Position numbers and translations under genes: made by a program. From the NCBI GenBank assembly GCA_964386865.1, contig CAYLUN010000053.1, positions 1-37,047 on the forward strand: a stretch of 37,047 bases of DNA, given 5' to 3'. Shown piece after piece: positions 20,693 to 32,500 of this stretch; the first letter of the stretch is position 1, and every line of letters begins with the position of its first letter. Below the pieces are notes generated by a model. The model saw nothing but the letters and a program-made list of their open reading frames with translations. It did no database searches and had not been told where the DNA came from. This DNA is from CAYLUN01 sp964386865 (GTDB lineage Bacteria; Verrucomicrobiota; Kiritimatiellia; RFP12; UBA1067).

Positions 20693-23104
20693 ATGAGTAG
20701 GAGTGCCTCAGTCGATTCCTTTTCTTATGATGTCTTCGTGAGTGCTAAGAGCGAAGACTATAAGTACGCGAGGAAAGCGTCCCAGTTCCTTCGCCAGGCT
20801 GGGCTTCGTGTGTTTTTCTCCGAGCAGGAACTCCCGGAGATGGGCAATAGCGATTACTTCAAGGCGATTGATGATGCACTGGAATGTTCATGCCACATGC
20901 TTTTGGTAACGAGTTCGCGCGATTATGTCAACTCCGAATGGGTACAAAAGGAATGGCGGACCTATCTCAACGAGAAACTGAGCGGACGCAAGACTGGTAA
21001 CTTAGTTACACTTCTTTGCGGGACCATGACGATAGGTGATTTGCCCATCAGCTTGCGGCAGCATGAGGCGAGGAACGTCGATGACTTGCCTGGCTTGTTG
21101 AATTACTTTAAGGCACAAGACGACACAACGAAGGAGAAAGACGTCCTGCCGCAGATTCGGCAAAGCACCCAAGTTGTCCGAACAAGGCCTGATTTTCAAT
21201 GGCACTATTTTCATCCGGATTTTCAAAAAGAGCTGATAGCCCGAATCTCGCCGAATAAAGGCATTGGGTTGCTTTGGTTGAAATCAGCGTCCAGCAAGGC
21301 GCCATCAGCCCAACTGTCATATGAATCGGGCGAGGTTGTCTTGGGAGAGACCACAGCAGAGGATGTTCGTCCTTATCTCCAAAGCGGCACAGTGAAGTCA
21401 ATTCGATGTCAGGCGGGGCAACTTTGCTTTTCTGTTGACGTTAACGCTTTGATAATCACAGCGCAGGACCAACTGTTGACAGATTCATTGCGAAAAATGC
21501 CTTCCGCGCAATACCCGAGGGCAAACGCGATCATTACCCTGCTAAAACGGCTCATTGTGCTAAATGCCAGGCCCTCTCGGGAGGAATTGGAACACGAGTT
21601 CCTGGATCATTCTATGGATGTTTGCCTTCAAGCTGCGATTTTGAAGCGGTTCTACGGAGATGCTGTAGCGGGAAGATCGCGACTGATGCCTGACAACTCC
21701 AACGTTTCTGCGGTTGCTAAGTCTTTGTTCGTATTGTTTGGCGATGCAAACGCTTCATATGGAACTTTAGCAAATCCTCAGTTTGATTCAAATGGGCGCG
21801 CAGACTGGATACCCATCGCAAAAGCATGGAAGGAAATTTTCAATGACGAAGAATCAGCGCGCAGTGCGCTGATGAAAAAAGAAGCACTAGCAATAGGAAC
21901 TTCAGATTGGATTTCTGCGGCCAGCGGCTGGAAAGAAATATTCAACGACGCGGAAGCAGCGTGCCGCTGCCTCACACAGGCTGAAAAAGTGGCGGATTCT
22001 TCCTGGGAGTGGAAAAACATGGCCACAAGCTGGAAGATACTCCTCAACGATATGAATGCGGCACGCCGCTGTCTCGTGCAGGCTGAAGCAATAGCCAAAA
22101 CTTCAGACTACGCCGCAATTGCCTGGGAATCTGTTGCCGAAGGATGGGAAGAAATCTTTAACGACTCGCAAGCGGCCTGCCGGTGTCTTGAGAAAGCGGA
22201 AGCTTCAGTTGAGGTAGTAAAGAAGTTACCTTTTTCTCTTCCTTATAACACTGTGTTGTCTAACTGGATAACGGTGGCCGCTGGTTGGAAGAAATTTCTT
22301 AACGACTCGGAGGCGGCTCGCCGTTGCCTCGCAAAGGCTGAGACCGTCGTGAAGGGGGCAGAGGATTTAACAACTTTAGCCGCTGGTTGGAAGAGCATTT
22401 TTAACGACGCAGATGCGGCACGCCGTTGCCTTACAAAGGCTGAAACATTCGCGAAGGGTTCATCGGAATGGAGATCAACAGCAAAAAGTTGGAAGGAACT
22501 CTTTAACGACTTGGGAGCGACTCGCCGTTGCCTTACGCAAGCGGAGACAGTCGCGAACAGTTCATTTGATTTGAAATATACAGCAATAGATTGGAAAAAC
22601 TTTTTTGACGACTCAGCGGCGGCATGCCGTTGCCTCACAAAAGCTGAGACAGTCGCGAACAGTTCATTAGATTTGGAAATAACAGCAGTTGGCTGGAAAA
22701 GTGCGCTCAACGACATGGAAGCGGCTCGCCGTTGTCTTACGCAAGCGGAGACAGTCGCGAAGGATGCAGATGATTGGGGACTTGCGTCAGAAGGCTGGAA
22801 GAATATCTTTAACGACTCAGATGCGGTACGCCGTTGCCTCACAAAGGCGGAGACAGTCGCGAAGTCTTCATTGGCTTGGTCAAATGCGGCAGAACGCTGG
22901 AAATGTGCGCTCAACGAAACAGAAGCGGCTCGCCGTTGCCTTACGCAAGCGGAGACAGTCGCGGAGGATTCATCGGATTGGAGATTTATAGCAAAAGGTT
23001 GGAAGGATATCTTTAACGACTCGGGAGCGGCCCAGCGTTGTCTCGAAAAAGCATCTGCACTCAAGCTAATCAAACCTTCGCTATTCGATGATCTTTTTAC
23101 GTAA
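20693..23104 (+). CDS. TIR-domain protein with about twelve 34-residue helical repeats
   Basis: An 803-residue probable effector. Residues 9-130 form a TIR domain (YDVFVSAKSEDYKYARKASQF, LRVFFSEQELPEMG, CHMLLVTSSRDYVNSEWVQKEW). Glu87 in WVQKE aligns by eye with the catalytic glutamate of NAD-cleaving TIR domains such as SARM1, so NADase or cyclic-ADP-ribose synthase activity is plausible. Residues 140-360 are unrecognised. From about 365 to the end, roughly twelve units of about 34 residues follow the pattern W..A..WK.IFND..AARRCL..AET.A, a helix-turn-helix repeat like TPR; these could sense a trigger or build an oligomer. The gene lies 2 bp after hsdM and is markedly more AT-rich, suggesting separate acquisition. 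It is the last gene of the operon. No signal peptide or membrane helix is seen. Confidence 0.88.
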   Translation: MSRSASVDSFSYDVFVSAKSEDYKYARKASQFLRQAGLRVFFSEQELPEMGNSDYFKAIDDALECSCHMLLVTSSRDYVNSEWVQKEWRTYLNEKLSGRKTGNLVTLLCGTMTIGDLPISLRQHEARNVDDLPGLLNYFKAQDDTTKEKDVLPQIRQSTQVVRTRPDFQWHYFHPDFQKELIARISPNKGIGLLWLKSASSKAPSAQLSYESGEVVLGETTAEDVRPYLQSGTVKSIRCQAGQLCFSVDVNALIITAQDQLLTDSLRKMPSAQYPRANAIITLLKRLIVLNARPSREELEHEFLDHSMDVCLQAAILKRFYGDAVAGRSRLMPDNSNVSAVAKSLFVLFGDANASYGTLANPQFDSNGRADWIPIAKAWKEIFNDEESARSALMKKEALAIGTSDWISAASGWKEIFNDAEAACRCLTQAEKVADSSWEWKNMATSWKILLNDMNAARRCLVQAEAIAKTSDYAAIAWESVAEGWEEIFNDSQAACRCLEKAEASVEVVKKLPFSLPYNTVLSNWITVAAGWKKFLNDSEAARRCLAKAETVVKGAEDLTTLAAGWKSIFNDADAARRCLTKAETFAKGSSEWRSTAKSWKELFNDLGATRRCLTQAETVANSSFDLKYTAIDWKNFFDDSAAACRCLTKAETVANSSLDLEITAVGWKSALNDMEAARRCLTQAETVAKDADDWGLASEGWKNIFNDSDAVRRCLTKAETVAKSSLAWSNAAERWKCALNETEAARRCLTQAETVAEDSSDWRFIAKGWKDIFNDSGAAQRCLEKASALKLIKPSLFDDLFT

Positions 23105-23298
23105 GCCATTGAAGTGGAACGGGAGCGCTCATCCTGGAGCCGGAGTCATGTGGCAAACACTTCCGTAGGGGGCTCGGGGTCGTAATTGTACATTTGACAA
23201 ACCGCATAAAGACGCAATATTTGTTGACTTTTTCGGTGGTCGCTGAGTCATATTAAGGCTTTAGACACAACCCAATTTTGTCACCACTGCGAACCCTT

Positions 23299-23526
23299 TC
23301 ACTCTCCCTCAACCACGTCCGAAAGCGCCCTCTTCGCCTCCCGCTTGCCCATCCCCATGACATTCGCCAGCCCCGCCAGCGCTCTGCCGCACGGTTTGAT
23401 ACGACCGGCCAACTTCTCCCATTTGTAGACCGTTAGACTCGACACCTCGGCCAGCTTGGCGAACTCCGCTTGCGTCAGCCCCAACTTCGCCCGCAGTTTG
23501 CCCGTCAGATAACACGGAAACGCCAC
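23299..23526 (-). pseudogene. Truncated XRE-type helix-turn-helix fragment
   Basis: Seventy-five codons from a GTG at 23526 encode LRAKLGLTQAEFAKLAEVSSLTVYKWEKLAGRIKP, a clear XRE helix-turn-helix, then GKREAKRALSDVVEG. From memory, full-length relatives are about 130-160 residues with an N-terminal helical, lysine-rich region before the helix-turn-helix and a GKREAKR-type tail at the end. Here the N-terminal half is missing and the frame opens in unrelated sequence directly after the giant secreted gene. It is therefore probably a remnant left by the arrangement that joined the two. A short intact regulator cannot be excluded. It converges on the TIR gene. Confidence 0.55.
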
Positions 23527-23555
23527 AAACCGTTCAGTCTTTCAAGGGGGTGTCA

Positions 23556-23591
23556 AGAATGCCTCATGCAGAGCAGCACTCAAGGCATTCT
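23556..23591 (-). terminator. Hairpin overlapping the end of the giant secreted-protein gene
   Basis: AGAATGCCT (23556-23564) and AGGCATTCT (23583-23591) are perfect inverted copies with an 18-bp centre. The right arm includes the last codons of the giant gene and abuts its stop. On the minus strand the hairpin is followed by TGACACCCCCTT, which is a poor T-run, so it may block exonucleases rather than terminate transcription. Confidence 0.4.
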
Positions 23592-26500
23592 CGCCTCAGC
23601 CTTGAAGAATCTGCTTCCCGAGGTCGTTGCGCCCCAAGCACCATAAAGCAGGTTTGTCCGTCCGAAGACCCGATACGATCTTGTCGTTCCGAGATCGGGT
23701 TCCCATGTCACCCGGCTTTGGCCATTGCTGAACGCGATAAGAGTCCTGAACACCGAGTCGCGATCCGTGGGTATTGACCCCGTCACGTACTCTTGCCACG
23801 TAAGATGTCCGTCGCCGTCGACATCAATACTGGCAGCCAGTTCGTAATCGCCACCAGCCAAACTCAACAACAACGGGAACTGGTCTAACCACGAGAATGG
23901 TACAGGCACTGGCGTCGTGACAGTCACGAGAGCCCCAGTAAGGAATACGACCTGATCTACCCAAGCGCGATCCTCGCCCTCGCTTAGTGACTCGTCCTTC
24001 CGGTACTCCCACCTAATGGCGTGAAGTCCGTCCGCCACAGGCACGAGAACTTGCGTCCACGCGGTGATGCCATCCACACGAAGGACTTCGACGTCATCAA
24101 CAAGCAGTCGCAAATAGTCCCAGTTGTCAGCGGTGGGGTCGTCTTCGCATGAGGTCTTCCACCAGAACCTCAACGCGCCTGCTCCGTTAACGCTGGTTTC
24201 CATCCAAGATATCTGACTGTCTCCTATGAAACCGCTTTGAGCCGCATCGACCGAATCATGTGCATTAGTCAATTGTCTTCCGTCCCACAACGAGAAGCCA
24301 CCTGTGCCAAACACGAGGTTTGTGGCGTCGACAGCCTCAGGAAGAGAAAGCAGCTTTAGATAGATTGCCTCGGCTATCGAACTGTCTGCCATGCCGTCCT
24401 TGAAGACGCGTGCCCTGACAGTCGCAGATCGCGAGATCTTGAAGGGCTTTGAATAGGGCAGATTATCCGGAGTTGGCGTCGAGTCGTCGACAGTATATCT
24501 GATCGTCGCACCCGGAGTCGCACAGGAGATAGTGACCGCCAAAGTGTTGCTAAATACGGCTCCTGATACGGGATTGATATATGGCGTATCGACAGTACCG
24601 ATGACTGTATAGACTGCGGTCGCGGTCTGGCTCTCAATATGGCCCGTCTTGAAGCCCTTGGCTCTGAATAGGGCATTATGTGATAAAGTCAGTGGCGAAC
24701 TGTAGAGCTGACTCTGCATCGTGGGTTCCGATCCGTCTGCCGTAAACCGTATGCTTGCGTCTGCCGTATCGGACGACATGGTGACGACCATACTGTTGGT
24801 TGCGACCCATCCGGATGCTGGAACGAATAATGGCGTCGCCACAGTCTGGATCAATGAATAAGTGGCTGTTGCGGTGGCGCTGTCAACCATGCCGCCAACG
24901 AAGCCCTTTGCCTTGATCACGGTTGTCTGCTCCAACTGTATTCCTCCTGTGTATAAATAGCTGTTTGTTGTCGGATCGGTACCGTCCAGTGTGAACCTGA
25001 CCGTCGAGAAAACGGGCGCGTTCGTGACAGTCACCACTAATGAATTCGTAAACTGGGTTCCCGAGACGGGGCTGAATATCGGGGTGCTCGCTCTGAGAAC
25101 ACCTCCTTCATAAGCACCCATGTCGACGACTGTGTCCTGTATACGGGGGTTCATAAGAATGTCCAGCGTGGTTGTCACATAAGCGTTGTTGCCGGCATTT
25201 TGGCAGGGTGAGCCGGACCAGAACCGAGGTTCATCTGTGCCTGCAAGTTGAGGATTCGAGCTTATGTTGCCCGTGCCTGACTTAAAGGGAGTCGTACAGG
25301 TGTATCGGAACGATCCGGAATAATAATTGTCGGTGGTGTTGTCCTGGCGAGTATTGCCCCACACGATACAATTGTAACAGGTCCCGTTGTACACTCCTCC
25401 GGCTGATGCCGCCGTATTGCTTACGACCGTGCAGTCGTTCAGCATGCCTCCTTCGGCACCACCACCCGAGTTAGCGATGTTGCGAACATAGATCGAGTTG
25501 TAGATCGATCCGTTAAAAGTCCCACCGCCCGAATTGGCCGAATTGGCCGAATATCGGCTCCTACTGACCGTACTGTTGTAAGATCCTCCGCCTGATAGCG
25601 CTGCCATATTACTCACGAATCGGCAGTCAACAACAACACCTTCATAAGTAGCCCCACCGTTCGCAGCAGCCCAATTCTGCTCAAATGTGCAATTTGTCGA
25701 GAAGCCTTGATACACGGCCCCACCCGAGTAAGCCTTGCAATTTCTGATGATACAGTTTCGTATCGTCGCATTCGTAGTGAAGCCGGTCATGAACACGGCA
25801 CCTCCGGCGTTGTTGTAGGGTGATGCAGATTGGTTCGTGTCGAAAGTGCAGCCGTTAATCAGAGTAAAGCCATCAAGCTCTCCGTTGGTCATGTAGACGC
25901 ATCGGATAGCCCCGATTGCGCCATAGTTCAACACCCCGGCTCCTTCAATGAAGGTGACCTTCGGTCCGTTCACGCTCACTACTTTGATGGGCTTTGTTAT
26001 GACAACCCGATTGCTAACGGAGTAGGCTGGAGTAATAGTCGTGCCCGCGTTATAGACCCCGTCTGTCACGACCACGGTATCGCCCGGCAGAGCATCGTCT
26101 ATGGCCGCCTGAATAGTCTTCTTGGCGGCGCCCCAGCTTTTCCCATTGCCCGAATCGTCTGGTCTGGCCGCATCGACAAGAAGATTGCGGAACGTGTATG
26201 ACGTGGTCGTTGTGGCACCGCCGTTCGTTTCGGCCGAGAAAGCCCTCGCTTTGATGACTGTAGCGAACATCACCATGAACGGATTGGTGAACAGAGGGCT
26301 GTTCACCGTCGGCATGGACCCGTCAAGCGTGTAGCGGATCGAAGCCCCTTCAGTTGGACATGTCATATTGACTTTGATTATGCCGCCATAGGTTCCCGAT
26401 TCAGGTGAGATGACCGGTGCGGCCGGAGGCGGCTCAGTGAAAACTGTGTATTCCGCCACCGTAGTGGCACTGGCTACCATCAAGGTTTTAAAAGCCTTGG

Positions 26501-29500
26501 CTTTGATGGTGCCGGCCTGATTGCATGAGATGGGTGAGCTGTAAATCGGGCTTCCGGTGTCTGGTTCTGTTCCGTCTCGCGTATATCGGATGATCGCACC
26601 CCATGTTCGACAACTGATTTCCACGTTGTCATAGATGCTTAGGCATGAACCTGAAGGAGGGCTGATCTCGGGGGAGGCGACAACAGAATCTGCAGGATAA
26701 GTGATGAAATACGGTGACCAGCCATTTGCCGCGTTCGATGCGTTCAAATCGAGCGGATGATACCATGCCGGATTCACAAATCTTGACTGCCGCACTTCAA
26801 GCGGACGCCCCCCCATGTAGGTTGCCCAGACATAGTACTGAACCACTTGGTAGCGTGCTTGTCCTGTAATACCGCCTGTCTGTGGGGTCGGAATACCAGG
26901 CGTCCCAGGTGGCACCGTACGGTAGATAGTCGTGCCTACGCCTTCCGTCTCGGGTAGCAGTTGGCGTGTTACAGTCTGGCCCGTAGGCCAATTGCCGATA
27001 CCCCAAGCATTTGTCCCGACGAAATAGCTAAGATATACTGAAATGTTCGACGGCGACATGAAGAACTGACCCAATTCGGCCTCCACGTCGATGTCCTCGC
27101 CCTCGAGCGGTTGCGGATGCTCTGATAACCCACCCTGCGCTGTACGCATCAGCAGTTTCACGTTCGTGATGTCGAAACCGGGGAAGATCGGCTCGCCGAT
27201 CACGACCTCGTCGAGGCAGACGCGCCGTGCCTCATTTGAAGTGAGCGTGCCGAGTTTGACAGCGTCATAAGCCCGCCCGTCATCGGGCTCGAAACTGAAG
27301 GGTTTGAAAAGCCCGTTCGTTATGTTCGTGAAGCGGGCGATCTCAAACCAGAGGTCCTCGCGGGCGTTCCAACCGTTTGTCGAGGCGTAGAGATGGAGCG
27401 TGCCCGCCTGATTGTTGGTATAGGCCCGCGCGTAGAAAGATACGCGGCCCAGGCCCATTGGCAACTCCGGCGACATGACGTAGGGATCGAACTCGAGTTG
27501 CTGTGGCGAGGTTTCCAACGTGGTGCTGTTGTTAAGCACGCACAGTTTGGACCTGTCGAGCATGTAGCGGTTCGTTTCGGAGCCTTGATTCGTTATCTTG
27601 GCGTTGTATGCGAGCCATGAGTCGTGGGTCACCTCGGGCTCGTCCCACACCCGTGCGTTGTCTATCTCGATGATGCCGTTGGTGTAGTTGCCCCTGCGGT
27701 CCATGAGTAACCGGAAAAAGCCCTGCAGCGGGATCCGTGTTCCTTTGAAGGCGGAGATTTGTGACCAAGCCGTCGAGGTGTTTGTGATAACGTAGGAAGT
27801 GATGTCATGCCAGGTGTTCGCGTCGATACTCGAAGCGTATTGAACCGTCAGTTTCACAGGCCCCTTGTAGACCCAGCAATCAAACTCCATCTGGCCAAGG
27901 CCGTTCTCGATCAGTGGGCCGCGGATCGCCTGGTCCGTCGAGGGGGCGGCGCGAGTCGACTCAAGTCGGATCGCCGTCCCCAAGGAGGTCTTGTTGGAGA
28001 CGATCCACGCCTCGGTTGCCAGCCAATCATAGTCGTTTTGCGCGCCGAGGCCGGCATTCACGCCGTGCCAGGAGGAGGCGGACAACTCATCGACCGTCAC
28101 GCTCGCCGTTCCGCCCATGACCTCGAGCATCACATACTGCGAATTCCAGCGCTCGACCGTCTCGGTGACCCTCTGATAGTTATAGGTGTTCACTGTGACC
28201 GTCTTATACAGCCGCCAGCCCTCTGTACCGGGCCCCGTCGGTTCCGTGGTCGAACCGTAGGTCGTATCCTGCACGTAGATCCCCATCGGCTGGCTCGGGG
28301 TGACCGAGTAGATGCCCTTGGGGGTGACGTCAGCCCGCGCCGTGTACCGGCCGCTCGGCAGATACCAGTTCGCGACGTCCGCCGTGAAGTTGACATCCGA
28401 ATCTTGACGCAGGAAATAGGTCTCGGCGCCGGTCGGCGCAGCGTCCAGCGTCGTGGGCTGCGCGCGAACCGCCGAGCAGCTCGCGTAGCACTCGGTCGAA
28501 AGGAAACCGAAGCTGCCGCTCTGGATCCGGTTCGTCGAGGCGTCGCTGAAGAAAAGCACGTTGTCGGAGGTGCCGTATTTGCAGCGAATAATCGTATTCG
28601 TGCTGGACTGGTTGTAGAACCGCATCTCGAGGGGCGTCGAATCGCTAATGCTCGTCAGCGGAGCCGCGCTGACGTACATGTTGCTCGTGACCAGCAGCGT
28701 GGGTATGCCGTTTTTCCACCGGTACAGGCGGTTGCTCACGCGCTTGTCCGAGATTGCGCCAGTCGTGTCGCGCCCGTCGGCGATCTGAACCACCCGGTAC
28801 TCGTAGAAGTTGTCGGGGTCGCGGTAATAGCCCATCAGCGAGACGGACGGGTTGCCGGGCGAGATGGACACGTCGCTGACGGCCTTTGCGGTGGCGCGCA
28901 CGAGGTAGTTGTAGTCCGTGAAACCGTAGCGGTAGTAGGCCACGTCGTAAGCGTTGGCGTCCTCGCTCAGGCGGCACCTGAACGAGAACTCTTTCAGTCC
29001 GTCGGGCAGGGTCGCCACCCGGTTATGTACGTATCCCAGGCCGAGCGTGCCGTCGCCGCCCCGGAGGCGCAGCGCAAGGTTCCGGTACGGGGTAATACCC
29101 GGGATCGCGTTGATCGAGTTGTCCACCAGCGTGCGCTCGGCCGCATAGCCGGCACTGCCGGCCAGCCAGTAAGCCGGCGTTCCAAACGGGTCGCGCGAGT
29201 ACACGTTGGTCGAGCTGACGTAGCCGACGATCGCCTCGAGCGCGATGCCTTGCCCGTCGTCGTCCAGGCCGTACCGGTACTGGTTGGTCGGCCAGGCGTC
29301 GAAATTGTTGTAGTAGCCCGTCTTGGGGTTCTGCCCATTGCTCTGCGAGAAGATGTTCACGGGCGCGGACCACAGGTTGAAGTTCTGGTACTCGCCGCGG
29401 CAGGCCAGATACTGGAGCGACTCGGTGTCGAGCGTCAGCAGGATGTAGTTGCCGGTGTCGACCCCGACGTTCAGTCGCGCATCAGTGGCTTCAGTCGCCA

Positions 29501-32500
29501 TGCACAGCCCGCCGTACGGCACATGGCCGCCCTGGCCGCCTTCGATGCCGGCGAAGCAGATGGTTCCTGTGGACGCCGCCTCGCTGCCAGGCAAGTACTT
29601 GCCCGCCGCCTCGAAGCGCCAGGAGAGGTTGGTTGCGCCGACCGACTTAATGTTGACACAAGCCTGCCACTGATGATCCCCAATCAACACCATGGGGATC
29701 GGCTCGGGGCGTTGCGGGTCGTAGGGCAGGTCGGTCCTGACGTAGAGGCTTTGGTAGTATGAGGCGTGCGGTCGTAACAGCATCGGGTACTCCGCCATAT
29801 CGAGCGTGTTCGTCTTGCTGCTGTTGATTGCGTACTGCCGGAACGAGATCATCTCACTCGGATACTTGTAGCCCTGGCCGGTGTAGTCTGGTGACTCGTA
29901 AAAGGAGCCGCCGAACTCGCAGACGACGAAGTATTCCACGTTTCCAACCTCGGAAAACGGCGGCAACTGCGCCTCGTAGCGCTCGCCGTTGCCGGCACCA
30001 TCGCCAGTGCCCTCGACTCGCGTCATTAGGTTGGTGCGCCACGGATAGACCACCTGGTCGAGATGCCGCCAGCGGTAGACGCACTTTACTGTGCGCGTGT
30101 CGGTCGGCGCGTCAGTGCCCACGTTGCTCACGTAGCAGCGTACGGTCAAGTCAGTGTTGGCCGAAGGGTAGCCCGGCTCGAACGGGTTCCTCGTATTGTC
30201 CATCGTCACGTCTGAGGGTGGGTTCGAGACGCGGATGTTGTCGACCACGATAAAGTCCGTATCGCGCGCCGTAATCAGCGGGTTGAGCTCGCCCGTCCGG
30301 TGCAGTCTCAGCTTGATCGGGCCGCGGTAGTTCAGCAGATGGTTGACCCGCGTGAACGCGTTCGTGGTGAGCAGATCCAGCACGCGGACCGGCTCCCAGT
30401 AATAGTCGAGCTGGTTCGATGGCGTCGGGGTGACCAGCTCGTTGACAAAGTCGAACGTGTTGGTGTTCTGCATTCGGGTTGCGGTCTCGACAGTGAGTTG
30501 GCCCGGTTCCATCGTGTTGATAATCGCCTCAAAGTAGATTGTCCCGATGCCGTTCGTGAAGACAGGCGACTCGATCGCGGCACCGAGCTCATACCGGAGG
30601 TTGGCGGCCAGGTTCGACGCGACGGTCGGATAGGTTGGTGCCGTATTGGGGACGCGCGGAGGTATCGAGGCGCCAAGATAGGCGGCCGAACCGGCACGGC
30701 ATGAGAACAGCCGCCACCCCGTCCGGTGATAGTGGTTCGTGCCGGCCAGCAAGGCCCTGTTCGGGGCGGATCCGCTCCCAGGCAGCGGCCCCTCATGCAC
30801 CCACACCGCATTGGGGGCGTTCGTCAGCAGGTAGTCGTTGAAGTGGAGGAACCGGGCGTCGGGCAACACCGAGGTGAGCGACGACAGGAGAGCCGAGAGC
30901 GAGACGTTGGCGGCGGGCATGGTGACCGTCGTGTTCGGGGCTGTGGCGTTCGCCACGTACGCTGCGTCGCCGGTCCACTGGACAAAGGTCTTGTCGACCG
31001 GCACGCTCGCCGAGATCGCCACGACCTGCCCGTTCGTGTACACCCCGCCACCGGTTCCGCCGTTCACGGTCAGCGTGTAGAGGTTTGCATAGACCGCCGT
31101 CAGCGTGACCGAAGAGGCGGGCATCGTCACCGTCGTGTTCGCGGCAAAGACATTCGCCACAGATGCCGTGTCGCCTATCCACCGGAGGAAAACCTTGCCG
31201 CCCAGCGTGTCCGCCGCGATGGCCACCTGCTGGCCGTTCGTGTATGTCCCGTCGCCGCTGCCGTCGTTCACGGTCAGCGTGTAGAGGTTTGCATAGACCG
31301 CCGTCAGCGTGACCGAAGAGGCGGGCATCGTCACCGTCGTGTTCGCGGCAAAGACATTCGCCACAGATGCCGTGTCGCCTATCCACCGGAGGAAAACCTT
31401 GCCGCCCAGCGTGTCCGCCGCGATGGCCACCTGCTGGCCGTTCGTGTATGTCCCGTCGCCGCTGCCGTCGTTCACGGTCAGCGTGTAGTAAACGTTCGTG
31501 AAGGTCGCTGTCAGCGCGATGTCTGCGCTGGGCATCGTCACGGTCGCATTCGGGGCGGCCGCGTTGTCCACGTACTGGGTGTCCCCCGTCCACAGCGAGA
31601 ACGCCATCCCGACCGGCGTGGTCGCGGCGATCGCGACCTGCTGGCCATTCGTGTAGGCGCCACCGCCGGTACCGTTGTTCACGGTCAGCAGGTGTAGGCC
31701 CACGCCCGCCAGGTTCTGCGTCTGGAAAGAGGAGGTGAAGGGCGAGCGGTTTTCGACCGGATATCCCGCGTAGCCCAGCCCGGTGTAGTCTGTCGCCGCA
31801 TACCAGTAGCCGTCGAACGCGCACGTCACGTAGAACTCCAGATCACCGCCGTAAGGCTGGGACGGCAACATCACCTCGTACCGCTCGCCGTTCCCGTTGC
31901 CGTCGCCTTCGCCGCCCACGGCCACCGCCATGGCCGCCTCGCTCCAGACGTTGGTGAGGTTGAGCCACCGGTAGTAGGCTGTGACCACGCGCGCGGTGGC
32001 CGGCACGTTCGTGTCCACGTTGCTCACGAAACACCGAACCTTATAGCCGCCCGAGTCGCTGAAAGCCGTGGCGTTGGTGACCGCCACCTCCGCTGGAGGG
32101 AGCGACAGGCGGATGTTGTCGACGACCGCGAAGGCGGTGTCGGGCGAGGGCTGTCCCGCCTGAACACCGTTCGTCTGCCGGACGCGCACCTTGAGCGGCT
32201 TGCGCACGTTCACAGATCGGCCATATCGAACCAAATCGTTTGAGTTGGCGGCGGCTAACAGGAACACGTCCAGCGGCGCCCAGACGTAGTTCAGCCCGTT
32301 GGTCGAGGGCGGCAGAATCGTGGGGATGATCTCGAGCGTGCTCACATTCACCATGTTGGTGGCGATTTCAACCGTGAGCTGGTTCGTATAGGCCGGCTGG
32401 TTGTTGATCGCATCAAAGTAGATCACGCCGACGCCGTTGGTCAGGGCGGGGGACTCGATGAAGGCGCCGTAGGCGTTCTGCAGGCTCGCGGCCAGGTTAG

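Noticed and set aside
18211..23104. Canonical Thoeris system (TIR plus SLOG)
   Set aside because: The SLOG-like domain is fused to a transposase instead of a SIR2 or other ThsA effector domain, and the TIR protein is much larger than ThsB; only an analogy is kept in the findings.
27807..29762. 651-codon open frame on the plus strand opposite the giant gene
   Set aside because: Arg/His/Val-rich shadow of a GC-rich coding region, without recognisable domains; the minus-strand frame is continuous through it.
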